Origin: Fuerstiella sp.
GTDB lineage: Bacteria; Planctomycetota; Planctomycetia; Planctomycetales; Planctomycetaceae
Assembly: GCA_029247265.1 (NCBI GenBank)
Contig: JAQWLN010000223.1
Span: 1-35,147, forward strand
DNA length: 35,147 bases
Direction of reading: 5' to 3'
Shown here: positions 1-8,467 of the stretch, one piece after another
How the letters are laid out: every line of letters begins with the position of its first letter
How positions within the stretch are numbered: the first letter of the stretch is position 1
Made by a program: the position numbers and the translations under genes
The notes under the pieces: model-generated
Told to the model about the DNA's origin: nothing
Databases searched by the model: none
The model's input: only the letters and a program-made list of their open reading frames with translations

Positions 1-1
1 C

Positions 2-1312
2 GTGGCAGCGTCATCCACGCCAGGAGACGACTCAGCCCGCATGCAGAACTGGGCCGAATGGCGAGGCCCGCTGCGAACAGGAGTTGCTCCGTTCGCCGAC
101 CCGCCCGTCGAATGGAATGAGAAACAAAACATCCGCTGGAAGTTAAAAATGCCGGGACTGGGCCACTCGTCACCAATCGTGTGGCAGGATTCCGTATTCC
201 TGACGACTGCCATACCGTACGGTCCGCAACTCGATCCCGTTCCGGTCACCGCACCTGGGGCGCACGACAATGTCGACGTGACTCAGAAACATCGATTCGC
301 AGTCGTTTGCGTCAACCGCACGGATGGCACCATTCGCTGGCAGACGGTGGTGAATGATGTGTTGCCGCACGAAGGTGGACATGACACGGGCAGTCTGGCA
401 TCGGCATCACCCATCACAGACGGCAAAAGGGTCTATGCATGTTTTGGTTCGCACGGCCTGTTTGCTTTGGATTTCAACGGCACGCTGCTGTGGAAACGCG
501 ATCCTGGAAAAATGCAGAGCAAACATGCTCACGGTGAAGGATCATCCCCTGCCTTTCACAACGGGACTCTTGTGGTCAACGCGGATCACGAAGGTCAGTC
601 GTTTATCGAAGCCATCGACGCAGCGGCCGGTATCACAAAATGGAAACGAAACCGCGAAGAAGTGACTTCATGGGCATCACCGTTGATCGTGGAAGACGGT
701 GCACGGGCGCAGGTGGTGGTCGCAGGGACCGATCGCGTTCGAGCGTACGATTTGGAAACGGGCGACGTTCTCTGGAAATGTGGTGGCCTGTCCGCCAACG
801 TGGTCGCGACCCCGGTTGCTGCAGATGGCATTCTGATCGCAGCCAGCAGCTATGATACTCGTGCCATGCTGGCCATCAGCATGCACGGCGCATCCGGCGA
901 TATCACGGGCAGCAAACACCAGCTGTGGTCCACAACTCAAAGAACGCCCTACGTACCGTCCATGCTGCTTGTCGAAGACCAGGTTTACTGCCTGCGTCAT
1001 TACCAGAATATTCTGTCGCGACGACATATTCGTACGGGGGTCGAGTCTGCCGGACCGTTTCGCCTGAGTGGCATTCAGAATATCTATGCATCCCCAGTTG
1101 CCGCGAAGGGCCGCATTTACATCACAGACCTGGATGGCCGGACGTTGGTGTTTACTCACGACGACCAGCCGGAACATCTGGCACTGAATCCGCTGGACGA
1201 CAGTTTCGCTGCAACTCCTGCACTGGTGGGAAAGGAACTGTTTCTGCGAGGCCGCGAATTCCTCTACTGCATCGCCAACAGTGACATCTCTGAAGTTCCG
1301 CAAGAGAAATGA
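2..1312 (+). CDS. PQQ-like beta-propeller repeat protein (5' end may be cut)
   Basis: This is a predicted beta-propeller protein of the PQQ-binding-like/BamB-like superfamily. Such proteins are usually exported scaffolds or enzymes; no substrate can be named. Repeated blade segments are visible: 'FALDFNGTLLWKRDP', 'EAIDAAAGITKWKRN', 'RAYDLETGDVLWKCGG' and 'IYITDLDGRTLVFTH'. Each ends in the aromatic/Asp-x-x-[ST]-G-x-x-x-W pattern of these propellers. The N-terminal segment 'NWAEWRGPLRTGV' is typical of planctomycete members, where it follows a signal peptide. No signal peptide is visible here, and the frame is open to the window edge from a GTG at base 2, so the true start probably lies outside the window; an in-frame ATG at 41 is the alternative. 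The stop lies about 110 bases before the preferred start of the next gene on the same strand. Confidence 0.85.
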   Translation: MAASSTPGDDSARMQNWAEWRGPLRTGVAPFADPPVEWNEKQNIRWKLKMPGLGHSSPIVWQDSVFLTTAIPYGPQLDPVPVTAPGAHDNVDVTQKHRFAVVCVNRTDGTIRWQTVVNDVLPHEGGHDTGSLASASPITDGKRVYACFGSHGLFALDFNGTLLWKRDPGKMQSKHAHGEGSSPAFHNGTLVVNADHEGQSFIEAIDAAAGITKWKRNREEVTSWASPLIVEDGARAQVVVAGTDRVRAYDLETGDVLWKCGGLSANVVATPVAADGILIAASSYDTRAMLAISMHGASGDITGSKHQLWSTTQRTPYVPSMLLVEDQVYCLRHYQNILSRRHIRTGVESAGPFRLSGIQNIYASPVAAKGRIYITDLDGRTLVFTHDDQPEHLALNPLDDSFAATPALVGKELFLRGREFLYCIANSDISEVPQEK

Positions 1313-1420
1313 GTGAGAAGTCATGCTGGCAGAGCAGTTGCATCAAAGTCCTGCAGACACTATTTAGCCATTCCGTATCAAGCAGTTGTTAGCTACACAT
1401 CCGATTTTGGGCAGTGCATT

Positions 1421-2197
1421 GTGTTAAATAAGCTGGAAAGAAAATTTGGCCGCTATGCCGTGCCCAACGTCACCCTGATCCTGATCGTCGGTCAGGTCAT
1501 GATGTTTGTTGCCGCTCAGAGCCAGCCGGCTATATTTGAGAACATGGTGTTGTTTCCGTCCAAAGTGATGGACGGTGAGATTCATCGGCTTTTCACGTTC
1601 ATGATCATGCCACCGGGATCCCATCTGCTGTGGGCTTTCTTTTTCTGGTATCTGTTCTACCTGATGGGCACGGCCCTGGAAGTCTTCTGGGGCACGTTTC
1701 GGTACAACGTTTTTCTGCTGATTGGCTACGTTGCTACGGTCGCCACAGGCTTTATCACTCCCCACCATCCAGTGACGAATGAGTTCCTGCAAGTAACTGT
1801 TTTTCTGGCATTCGCCTACCTGAATCCGGATTTCGAGCTGCGGTTGTTTTTCATTCTGCCGGTCAGAATTAAATGGTTGGCGATGTTCACGTGGGTCATG
1901 TACTTTCTGGCATTTGTTGGTAGCAACTGGTCGATAAGACTCACCATTGCCGCTTCTGTATTGAACTTTTTTGTATTCTTCGGCAAAGACGTGCTGTATC
2001 GCATGAAGTCGGGAAAGCGGCGAATGGCAGGTCAGGCAAAGCGGTTCGCAGAAAAGACGCCCGAGTATTTCCACAAGTGCGTAGTGTGCGGCATCACCGA
2101 CAAGACGGATCCAAAAATGGATTTCCGTTACTGCAGCCAGTGCTCAGGCGACCACGGATACTGCACCGATCACATCCGTGACCACGAACATATTTGA
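1421..2197 (+). CDS. Rhomboid-like membrane protein without catalytic residues, C-terminal zinc ribbon
   Basis: A polytopic inner-membrane protein of about 258 residues with six hydrophobic segments. The block 'GEIHRLFTFMIMPP' followed by 'FWYLFYLMGTALEVFWG' resembles the first part of the rhomboid fold. The fourth segment, where an active rhomboid carries GxSG, reads 'LAFAYLNPDFELRLFFILP' and has no serine; the last segment has no catalytic histidine. It is therefore read as a non-proteolytic rhomboid relative. The C-terminus after about residue 220 is soluble and cysteine-rich (CVVC, then YCSQC, then YCTDH), consistent with a small zinc-binding ribbon. The open frame extends upstream to a GTG at 1313, but the hydrophobic core begins soon after the GTG at 1421 (VLNKLERKFGRY), so that start is preferred. 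No ribosome binding site decides it. The SecA-like gene follows on the same strand after 143 bases. Confidence 0.75.
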   Translation: MLNKLERKFGRYAVPNVTLILIVGQVMMFVAAQSQPAIFENMVLFPSKVMDGEIHRLFTFMIMPPGSHLLWAFFFWYLFYLMGTALEVFWGTFRYNVFLLIGYVATVATGFITPHHPVTNEFLQVTVFLAFAYLNPDFELRLFFILPVRIKWLAMFTWVMYFLAFVGSNWSIRLTIAASVLNFFVFFGKDVLYRMKSGKRRMAGQAKRFAEKTPEYFHKCVVCGITDKTDPKMDFRYCSQCSGDHGYCTDHIRDHEHI

Positions 2198-2340
2198 GGC
2201 CGCACGATGGACAGGCTGCGGATCCGCCAGCTTGTAAAAACTCCATTCCTGTAAAATATTCTCATCCCGCCCGCGAATCACAGTCTCGTTATGCTTCTTC
2301 GTCGCTGGCTCGCTCCAGCTCAAGCTCATTGACAGCGCAT

Positions 2341-4689
2341 ATGTCTATGAAAACGATGATTGCATCCCTGATTGACTTCGTTCAGCGACTACGGCACGGT
2401 GTCACGCTGTCGAATGCGAAATTCGATCGTCTGGTCGACGCTCTTAACCATCATCACGACAGCGTTGCCTTACTGGACGATAACCAGCTGCGGACCCGGT
2501 TTGACGAACTTCGAGCTGCAATCGACTCGAGCATTTCACTGGATGACATCTCGATAAACGCCTTTGCAATCATACGCGAAGCGGCTCGTCGAAGCCTCTC
2601 GATGCGTCCGTACGACGTGCAGATGCTGGCGGCCTTTGCGATGCACGACGGCAAGTGTGTCGAAATGCAGACTGGCGAAGGCAAGACACTGGCGGCAGCG
2701 GTGACTGTGTGCCTGCGAGCTCTGGCCGGATGCGGAGTGCACGTGCTGACTTTTAATGACTATCTGGCCAGGCGCGATGCCACCTGGATGGGGCCGCTGT
2801 ATCGATTCCTAGGATTGTCCGTTGGCTATGTAATCCAGGGAATGCCACGGCAGGATCGGCAGAAGGCGTACAATTGTGACATCACCTATGTCACCGCCAA
2901 AGAAGCGGGCTTCGACTTTCTGAGAGACCACCTGTCTGAGCATCCGGAACACCGAGTGCAACGTGGGTTCCACTTTGCAATCGCTGATGAAGCCGATTCC
3001 ATATTGATTGACGAAGGCAGAACTCCGCTGGTGATTGCCACGGAAGCCGAGAAAGACAAAGCGGATCTCTACATGATCGCCGAACGTGTCCGCCCCCTAC
3101 GGCCCGGGCTGCACTATGAAATCAAGTCGAGTGGCCGGAACATCGCCTTCACCGATTCGGGCATCGCACTGCTGGAACAACAGGCAGGCATCCTGGAACT
3201 ACACCATGAAGACAACGTCGATTTGTTAACACGCCTGAATCTTGCACTTCAGGCCCAGGTACTGCTGACCAGAGACGTTGACTATCTGGTTCACGACAAC
3301 TCCGTGAAACTGATTGACGAATTCACTGGACGTGTGGCCGAGGATCGTCGCTGGCCGGGCGGACTACAGGCAGCATTGGAAGCGAAGGAAGGGCTGAAGA
3401 TTCAGCCGCAGGGAAGAATCCTGAATTCCATCAGCCTGCAGCACTTTCTGGAATTGTACGACAAGCTTGCTGGCATGACGGGCACGGCCGTCGAAGCCAC
3501 CGAAGAACTGGAGGAATTCTACCAGCTGAAGGTGGTCATTATTCCACCAAACGAAAGCTGTGTCCGCGTCGATCATCCCGATCGAATTTTCGCCACAAAG
3601 GCAGCCAAGCTTGCGGCGCTGGTGGAAGAGCTTCAATCGCAGCACGAACAAAACCGACCGGTTCTGATTGGTACCGCAAATGTCGATGAATCCGAAGAGC
3701 TGGCCCAAATGCTGCAGACCGCTGGCGTGCCCTGCCGCGTGCTGAACGCTGCCAACGATCACCTGGAAGCAGAAATCATCGCGGAAGCTGGTGCTCTGGG
3801 AGCAGTCACGATCTCAACAAACATGGCCGGTCGCGGCACCGACATCTGTCTGGGCGGCAGCGAGCCCGAGACTCGGAACGATGTTATCGAACTGGGCGGA
3901 CTGTACGTGATCGGTACCAATCGCCACGAAAGTCGGCGAATCGACAATCAACTCCGAGGCCGATCGGGGCGGCAGGGGGATCCCGGAGAATCACGTTTTT
4001 TTGTCAGTCTGCGGGACGACCTGATTTCTCGGCACGGCATTGCGGACCTGATCAGCCCCCCCAGCCAGGACGTTGATCAGCCGATTGACGACAAAGATAC
4101 GGCGACACGAATCGGGCACGTACAACGAGTCATTGAAGGCGAAAGTTTCGAAATCCGCCGGACGCTGCGAATGTATTCGTTTCTGTTGGAGCTCCAGCGC
4201 CGGACCATCTGCCAGCACCGAGAGGAGCTGCTGAACGGAAGCAAGACGCCAAACGCTCTGAATAAACGCGATCCCGAATCACGTGAAAGGCTGGTTGATA
4301 AATGGGGTGAGCAACACATTGTCGAGGCCGAACGTAAAGTCACGCTGATTCACATCGACTGGTGCTGGAGCGACCATCTGACTCATGCGAGTGAGATTCG
4401 AGAAGGCATTCACCTTGTGAGTCTGGGCGGATTCAATGCCTTTGATACGTTTAACAAAGAGATGAATATTGAGTTCCGATCGCTGCTGTCTTTGATCGAC
4501 CAAAAGGTGGTCGAGACGATGACAACGGCCGCCATTACAGAAAACGGCATCGATCTGCAGCAGGAAGGTCTGACGGGGCCATCGTCCACGTGGACATTCA
4601 TGATCAACGACAATCCCCGCGGCGCCGTTATGAACCAGATTATCCGCGGCGTTGTCGACCGTCTGAAAAGCACGTTAGGGCGGCGGTAG
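2341..4689 (+). CDS. SecA-like preprotein translocase ATPase, compact paralog
   Basis: A SecA-family motor ATPase of about 782 residues, expected to push unfolded proteins through SecYEG or to act as an accessory translocase. Visible motifs are Walker A GEGKT at about 112, 'FDFLRDH', the DEAD-type box DEADSILIDEGRTP from about 216, GMTGTA at about 378, 'TNMAGRGTDICLGG' at about 493, and the arginine-finger region 'LRGRSGRQGDPGESRFF' at about 539. The helical scaffold/wing follows, with 'WCWSDHL' at about 674. A preprotein cross-linking domain lies between the DEAD box and GMTGTA. The protein stops without the linker and SEC-C cysteine tail of a full-length SecA (about 900 residues in E. coli). 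DEAD replaces the usual DEVD, and EGRTP replaces EARTP. It is probably a second SecA, with a housekeeping copy elsewhere. The start is ATG 2341, chosen because the open frame upstream to 2194 is not SecA-like; ATG 2347 is possible. Confidence 0.88.
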   Translation: MSMKTMIASLIDFVQRLRHGVTLSNAKFDRLVDALNHHHDSVALLDDNQLRTRFDELRAAIDSSISLDDISINAFAIIREAARRSLSMRPYDVQMLAAFAMHDGKCVEMQTGEGKTLAAAVTVCLRALAGCGVHVLTFNDYLARRDATWMGPLYRFLGLSVGYVIQGMPRQDRQKAYNCDITYVTAKEAGFDFLRDHLSEHPEHRVQRGFHFAIADEADSILIDEGRTPLVIATEAEKDKADLYMIAERVRPLRPGLHYEIKSSGRNIAFTDSGIALLEQQAGILELHHEDNVDLLTRLNLALQAQVLLTRDVDYLVHDNSVKLIDEFTGRVAEDRRWPGGLQAALEAKEGLKIQPQGRILNSISLQHFLELYDKLAGMTGTAVEATEELEEFYQLKVVIIPPNESCVRVDHPDRIFATKAAKLAALVEELQSQHEQNRPVLIGTANVDESEELAQMLQTAGVPCRVLNAANDHLEAEIIAEAGALGAVTISTNMAGRGTDICLGGSEPETRNDVIELGGLYVIGTNRHESRRIDNQLRGRSGRQGDPGESRFFVSLRDDLISRHGIADLISPPSQDVDQPIDDKDTATRIGHVQRVIEGESFEIRRTLRMYSFLLELQRRTICQHREELLNGSKTPNALNKRDPESRERLVDKWGEQHIVEAERKVTLIHIDWCWSDHLTHASEIREGIHLVSLGGFNAFDTFNKEMNIEFRSLLSLIDQKVVETMTTAAITENGIDLQQEGLTGPSSTWTFMINDNPRGAVMNQIIRGVVDRLKSTLGRR

Positions 4690-5011
4690 AAATTCTGGCA
4701 GTGAACATTGTCTTACGTGCTGCCGTGACGTACACAGAAGTGCGGGGCGATGCTATTGAGGTTAAACGACGAGGAAAGTTCGGCGGCCCTGATGTTTGAT
4801 CCCGTTGTGTGCCACTGGCTTTGCCAGTGTTTCCACCAGCCTTCATGCACTGGCAAAGCCAGTGGCACCCTTCAAAAAGCTGGATCGACGCAATTTAAGA
4901 CAAGGGCGGAATGCAGTATAAGTGAAGGGCGATGCCTTCGCGGCTAAACAATGACTCACACGGTGGAAACGTTTTCAGTCTTCTTCGCATTGCCGTGAGA
5001 CGACATTTCGA
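4690..5011. other. Convergent intergenic region with a REP-like repeat
   Basis: This spacer separates the ends of the SecA-like gene (+) and the TolC-like gene (-). No convincing gene is visible. Its only clear structure is the perfect inverted repeat annotated at 4809-4868. Confidence 0.7.
4809..4868. repeat. REP-like inverted repeat, copy 1
   Basis: Two 21-base arms at 4809-4829 and 4848-4868 are perfect reverse complements separated by 18 bases. Each arm is itself a small hairpin with the core CACTGGC-TTT-GCCAGTG, so the element can fold as one long stem or as two short ones. A degenerate copy with the same left arm (one base different) lies at 18430-18489, also between convergent gene ends. 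There is no T-run, so simple intrinsic termination is not evident. The nested symmetry and intergenic location fit a dispersed REP-type element that may also mark the 3' ends of both transcripts. Confidence 0.85.
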
Positions 5012-6307
5012 TCACCGATCGTCTGATGTTGACTCGACTGCGTTGACCAGAGCCGTCTGCAGATGAGATTCGGCGATGGACCGCTGTTGATACAGGTCCA
5101 GAGTATCAAGACTCAGCCGGATATACGCTCGTTGAGCATTCAACAGGTCCAGATAGGTGGCTTCACCGAGCGAGAAGGCTCGCTGAGTCGTCATGAGGTT
5201 TCTACGTGCGAGGGCTTCCAGTTCGCCCTTGATCGTTTTTAATTGACGGTCGGCCTGCAGCAACTGCCCGATGGTCGTCAGCAGCCTCTGTCGGAGTGAC
5301 CGCTGGACGGCCTCAACTTCGTGATGCGTACGCCACGTGTCAGCTCGAGCTGCATTGATGGCCCCTGTGTTGTCGTCTCGCACAGGCAGGGCAACGCCCA
5401 GTTGGATTCCAAAAACGGCATAATGGGTGGCAGCATCCTGCTGAATGGACCACTGAGTCTGCAGGTCCGGAACGGGTTCCGCCTGTTCACGTCGCACTTT
5501 GTAGTGGCTGCGGTCCAGCTGAGACGCAGCAACGGCCAGCTCGGGACTTGTTGCCAGCACTTCGGTCCATACCTGTTCGATGTCGATGTCTGATTCGCGA
5601 GGCAGCAGAATGGTCGCCGCAACGGACTGGTCCAGCGTGTCTCGGCCAAGAGCTGTCGCGAGCTTGCGGCGTGCCACGCCGGATTGATTTTCCGTCAGCT
5701 GAATTTGCATCGCGTTGCGTCGAGCTTCAAGTCTGGACTGCAAAGAAGCAGACAGACTGGATTCTCCGGCTTTGACGAGCCGTTCAACTGTCCCGGCCGC
5801 CCGATCCAGCGAGGTCTGTAACCGATTCAGAAGTATTAGTCGTTCCTGAGTGACCGCTACCTGGATGAAGGCCAGGCGCACATCTGCTTCCACTTTCAGA
5901 CGGCGGATCTGCAGTTCATGAGCGGCGATGGAAACGCCGCGTTGCTGAACCTGCCCGTCCAGGCAAAGCTTGCCGCCGCGAACGATATCCTGTGACAGGA
6001 ATACGCCCTGCTGCCCGGCCTGACCTTCGTTGCCGACTTCTGACGCCAGATACCCGACTGTGGGGTTTGGATTTCGTGTCACCTGATACACTAGGTTCTG
6101 CTCCCGGATCACCGACGTTTCCGCAGCGCGAATCGCGGGGTTGTTCGACAGTGCCAGGCTGACTGCCTGATCCATCGCCAGCACAGTGTCAGCCCCTCCT
6201 TCATCTGTAGCGGGCGCAGGCGGGGCAATGGGAAGCGTTTCGTCCGCAGGGACAGAACCGCAACACGCAAGCAGCATGGCAATACCGGTGACTTTGATTT
6301 TGCGCAC
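5012..6307 (-). CDS. TolC-family outer-membrane efflux channel (probable lipoprotein)
   Basis: A 431-residue outer-membrane factor of the TolC/CzcC type, expected to form the exit duct for the RND pump encoded divergently next door. The N-terminus 'MRKIKVTGIAMLLACCGS' has a short basic region, a hydrophobic stretch and a lipobox-like LLAC with the candidate lipidated Cys at 15, as in CusC-type channels. The mature part starts 'VLAMDQAVSLALSNNPAIRAAE', the usual beginning of the first TolC repeat. The second repeat is marked by 'VLATSPELAVAASQLDRS', and the C-terminal coiled helices read 'AFSLGEATYLDLLNAQRAYI'. The start codon is GTG. It lies alone on the minus strand; the adaptor and pump genes run away from it on the plus strand across a 483-base gap. 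Family membership is strong; the metal substrate is inferred from context. Confidence 0.88.
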   Translation of the reverse strand: MRKIKVTGIAMLLACCGSVPADETLPIAPPAPATDEGGADTVLAMDQAVSLALSNNPAIRAAETSVIREQNLVYQVTRNPNPTVGYLASEVGNEGQAGQQGVFLSQDIVRGGKLCLDGQVQQRGVSIAAHELQIRRLKVEADVRLAFIQVAVTQERLILLNRLQTSLDRAAGTVERLVKAGESSLSASLQSRLEARRNAMQIQLTENQSGVARRKLATALGRDTLDQSVAATILLPRESDIDIEQVWTEVLATSPELAVAASQLDRSHYKVRREQAEPVPDLQTQWSIQQDAATHYAVFGIQLGVALPVRDDNTGAINAARADTWRTHHEVEAVQRSLRQRLLTTIGQLLQADRQLKTIKGELEALARRNLMTTQRAFSLGEATYLDLLNAQRAYIRLSLDTLDLYQQRSIAESHLQTALVNAVESTSDDR

Positions 6308-6790
6308 AGAATTGGACCGGGAATCGGGAAATCGTGTGTTTTCTCTATCGGCGAAGGAGCTGTCCTGCGGCGAAGCGGGTTACCGAAGTCTTTCCGGTGT
6401 GCAACGAGTCGCGCAGCCGGTGACACATGCATCGATTGACGAGTTTCGGGGTGCTCAGCGGATGCCGTGGCTACGGCTGAATCCTCTTCTTCCGATCGTT
6501 CATCCGCAAAATCTGCCGGTTGCAGGAGCAGTGTATTTACGACGGGAAGTTCGTGAGAAGGATTCTCATTCCGCAGCGACTGCCGCATTTTGCTGAATCA
6601 ACCAATGTTTGGTCACTGAAGACACGTATGATTCCGAATCACATGAGAACGTACGAGCGGAATGAGTATGGGCGTGCCGGCGGCTCATCGGCTATGAGGC
6701 AACAGGTTGCCTGCTGTGGCGGCAAATGTGCAGATCAGATCGAAATCAGCTCTGGCTGCGACAGCGTTCGATATCACAGGGGGACCGTTG
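6308..6790. promoter_or_regulatory. Divergent intergenic region between TolC-like and adaptor genes
   Basis: This 483-base stretch must carry promoters for both arms of the efflux locus. Several open frames cross it, but none resembles a known protein or has a convincing start. A minus-strand frame (6109-6588) overlaps the TolC-like start in another phase and is treated as spurious. No clear metal-regulator operator was recognised. Confidence 0.4.
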
Positions 6791-8344
6791 ATGACCAGCA
6801 AAACCAATCGACAACAAACCCAGGGCGCCCCAGAGCAACACTCAGCGGGGCCGGCGACCGACGAAGTCAAGTCGCGCCCGCGAACGCCAGCAGTGCTGCT
6901 GGTCGCCATGGCCGTCGGCGTCGTTGCCGGTGTGCTAATCCCTTCCGATGGCATTCGATCTGTCGCGAAACGCTGGCTGGTTAGTGGCTCGCAATCGGTC
7001 ACGGACGATACAGCATCAGACCCAAACGCTGAAGACGATGCTCACGGAGGAACCTTCGAAGTTTCCATCGCTGCTCAGAAGACGTATGGACTTGTCGTGG
7101 GCAAGGCCAGCCCAGGCTCTTTTACTCAACATATTGACGTCCCCGCTTTTATTCGCGAGCGGCCCACGGTGAGCAACCTGCAGGCCTCCAGTCGAATGCA
7201 GGGCATTGTGCGTCGAATTTTCGTTCAGGTGGGTCAGTCCGTTCGTGACGGGGATCCACTGGTGGAGCTGGAATTGACAGGAGATGAACTGGCATCGGCT
7301 CAGTCGGTCCTCCTGGATTCCGTTCAGCAACTGCAGATTCTGGACGATGAGATTGCACGGCTGGAAGTCGCTGCAGAAGAAGGCGGCATCGTGCTTAGAA
7401 GCCTGATTCAGAAACAGTACGAACAGCGCCGGATGAAATCTTTGATTGAGGCAAAGCGACAGGAACTTCTGATTCGGGGACTGTCCGTCGACGACGTATC
7501 TGGAATCATCAAGGATAAGCAATTGGTGCGAACGATCATTATTCATGTGCCAACGGGCATTCGTCCGACGAATGCCGGCGCCGCAACCGACCTGCAGTCA
7601 GATGCGGACAGACGCGTCCAGCTTGTATCAAAGCAGACGACGCCGGCGACCGGAGAATGGGTGTACTCCATAGAAGCCATGAACGTCAGTCCCGGAACGG
7701 TCGTCAACACGGGCGACGCTGTCTGTGATCTGGCATATCATGAAACACTGCTTGTGGAAGGTCAGGCATACGAACGTGACCTGCCCTTGCTGACCAGGCT
7801 GATCAACGAGCGTCGTGTTGTGACCGTTCAGCTCGGTGACAGCGACACTCCGGAATTGATTCACGATCTGCAGATCCTGTTCATGGACAACCACGTTGAC
7901 AATGAAACTCAGACTTACCGTTTCTATATCGAAGTGCCGAACACTGTGCTGACCGAAAACGTTCTTCCGAGTGGCCCACGATTTCGCACGTGGCAATTCA
8001 AACCAGGACAACGCGGACTGGTTCGTCTGCCACAGAAGGAATGGTCTGACCGACTGGTCCTGCCGGCCGAAGCGGTGTCTGAAGACGGCGTCGATCACGT
8101 GATTTTCCAACAGGTCGCGGTCCACGATCATTTTCACGGTGACGTGCCACCGCATAGCGAGTTCAAAAGAATCGTTGTTAAAGTTGACTACAAGGACCAG
8201 CACAATGTCGTAGTGGACGCAGAAGGCCAGCTGAAGTCACGACACTATATCGCCACAAACAATGCAGACATGCTGACCCGTGCGATGAACGATGGTGAGG
8301 GCGGCGGCGGACATGGACACGCACATCATGGACATGAACACTAA
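6791..8344 (+). CDS. RND efflux periplasmic adaptor (CusB/CzcB-like), His-rich tail
   Basis: A 517-residue membrane-fusion protein linking an inner-membrane RND pump to a TolC-type channel. An N-terminal membrane anchor ('AVLLVAMAVGVVAGVLI', about 33-50) is followed by a beta-barrel/lipoyl segment ('GIVRRIFVQVGQSVRDGDPLVELE'), a helical hairpin ('SVLLDSVQQLQILDDEIARLE'), a second lipoyl half and the membrane-proximal domain ('RLVLPAEAVSEDGVDHVIF'). Two histidine clusters stand out: 'HDHFHGDVPPH' and the terminal 'HGHAHHGHEH'. They are consistent with binding transition metals such as Cu, Zn, Co or Ni. ATG 6791 is chosen as start because it precedes the anchor with a normal polar leader; the open frame also reaches 6707. 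The pump gene begins 123 bases downstream, so the two are probably co-transcribed. Confidence 0.88.
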   Translation: MTSKTNRQQTQGAPEQHSAGPATDEVKSRPRTPAVLLVAMAVGVVAGVLIPSDGIRSVAKRWLVSGSQSVTDDTASDPNAEDDAHGGTFEVSIAAQKTYGLVVGKASPGSFTQHIDVPAFIRERPTVSNLQASSRMQGIVRRIFVQVGQSVRDGDPLVELELTGDELASAQSVLLDSVQQLQILDDEIARLEVAAEEGGIVLRSLIQKQYEQRRMKSLIEAKRQELLIRGLSVDDVSGIIKDKQLVRTIIIHVPTGIRPTNAGAATDLQSDADRRVQLVSKQTTPATGEWVYSIEAMNVSPGTVVNTGDAVCDLAYHETLLVEGQAYERDLPLLTRLINERRVVTVQLGDSDTPELIHDLQILFMDNHVDNETQTYRFYIEVPNTVLTENVLPSGPRFRTWQFKPGQRGLVRLPQKEWSDRLVLPAEAVSEDGVDHVIFQQVAVHDHFHGDVPPHSEFKRIVVKVDYKDQHNVVVDAEGQLKSRHYIATNNADMLTRAMNDGEGGGGHGHAHHGHEH

Positions 8345-8467
8345 GAACTGTTGCGGCATATCCGCATATAATTTCCAGCGGCGGCACTGCCAGCGACAGT
8401 GTACCCCCGCTGCTGATGTTTCGAAGTGCGAACAACACGTTGGTCGTTTACTCCAAAGTCACTGAGC

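Noticed and set aside
1309..1390. A short frame starting ATGA at the end of the propeller gene
   Set aside because: It is about 26 codons, has no recognisable content and stops before the rhomboid-like start.
6109..6588. A 159-codon minus-strand frame overlapping the TolC-like start
   Set aside because: It overlaps a strong gene in another phase, has no family resemblance and begins without a credible ribosome binding site.
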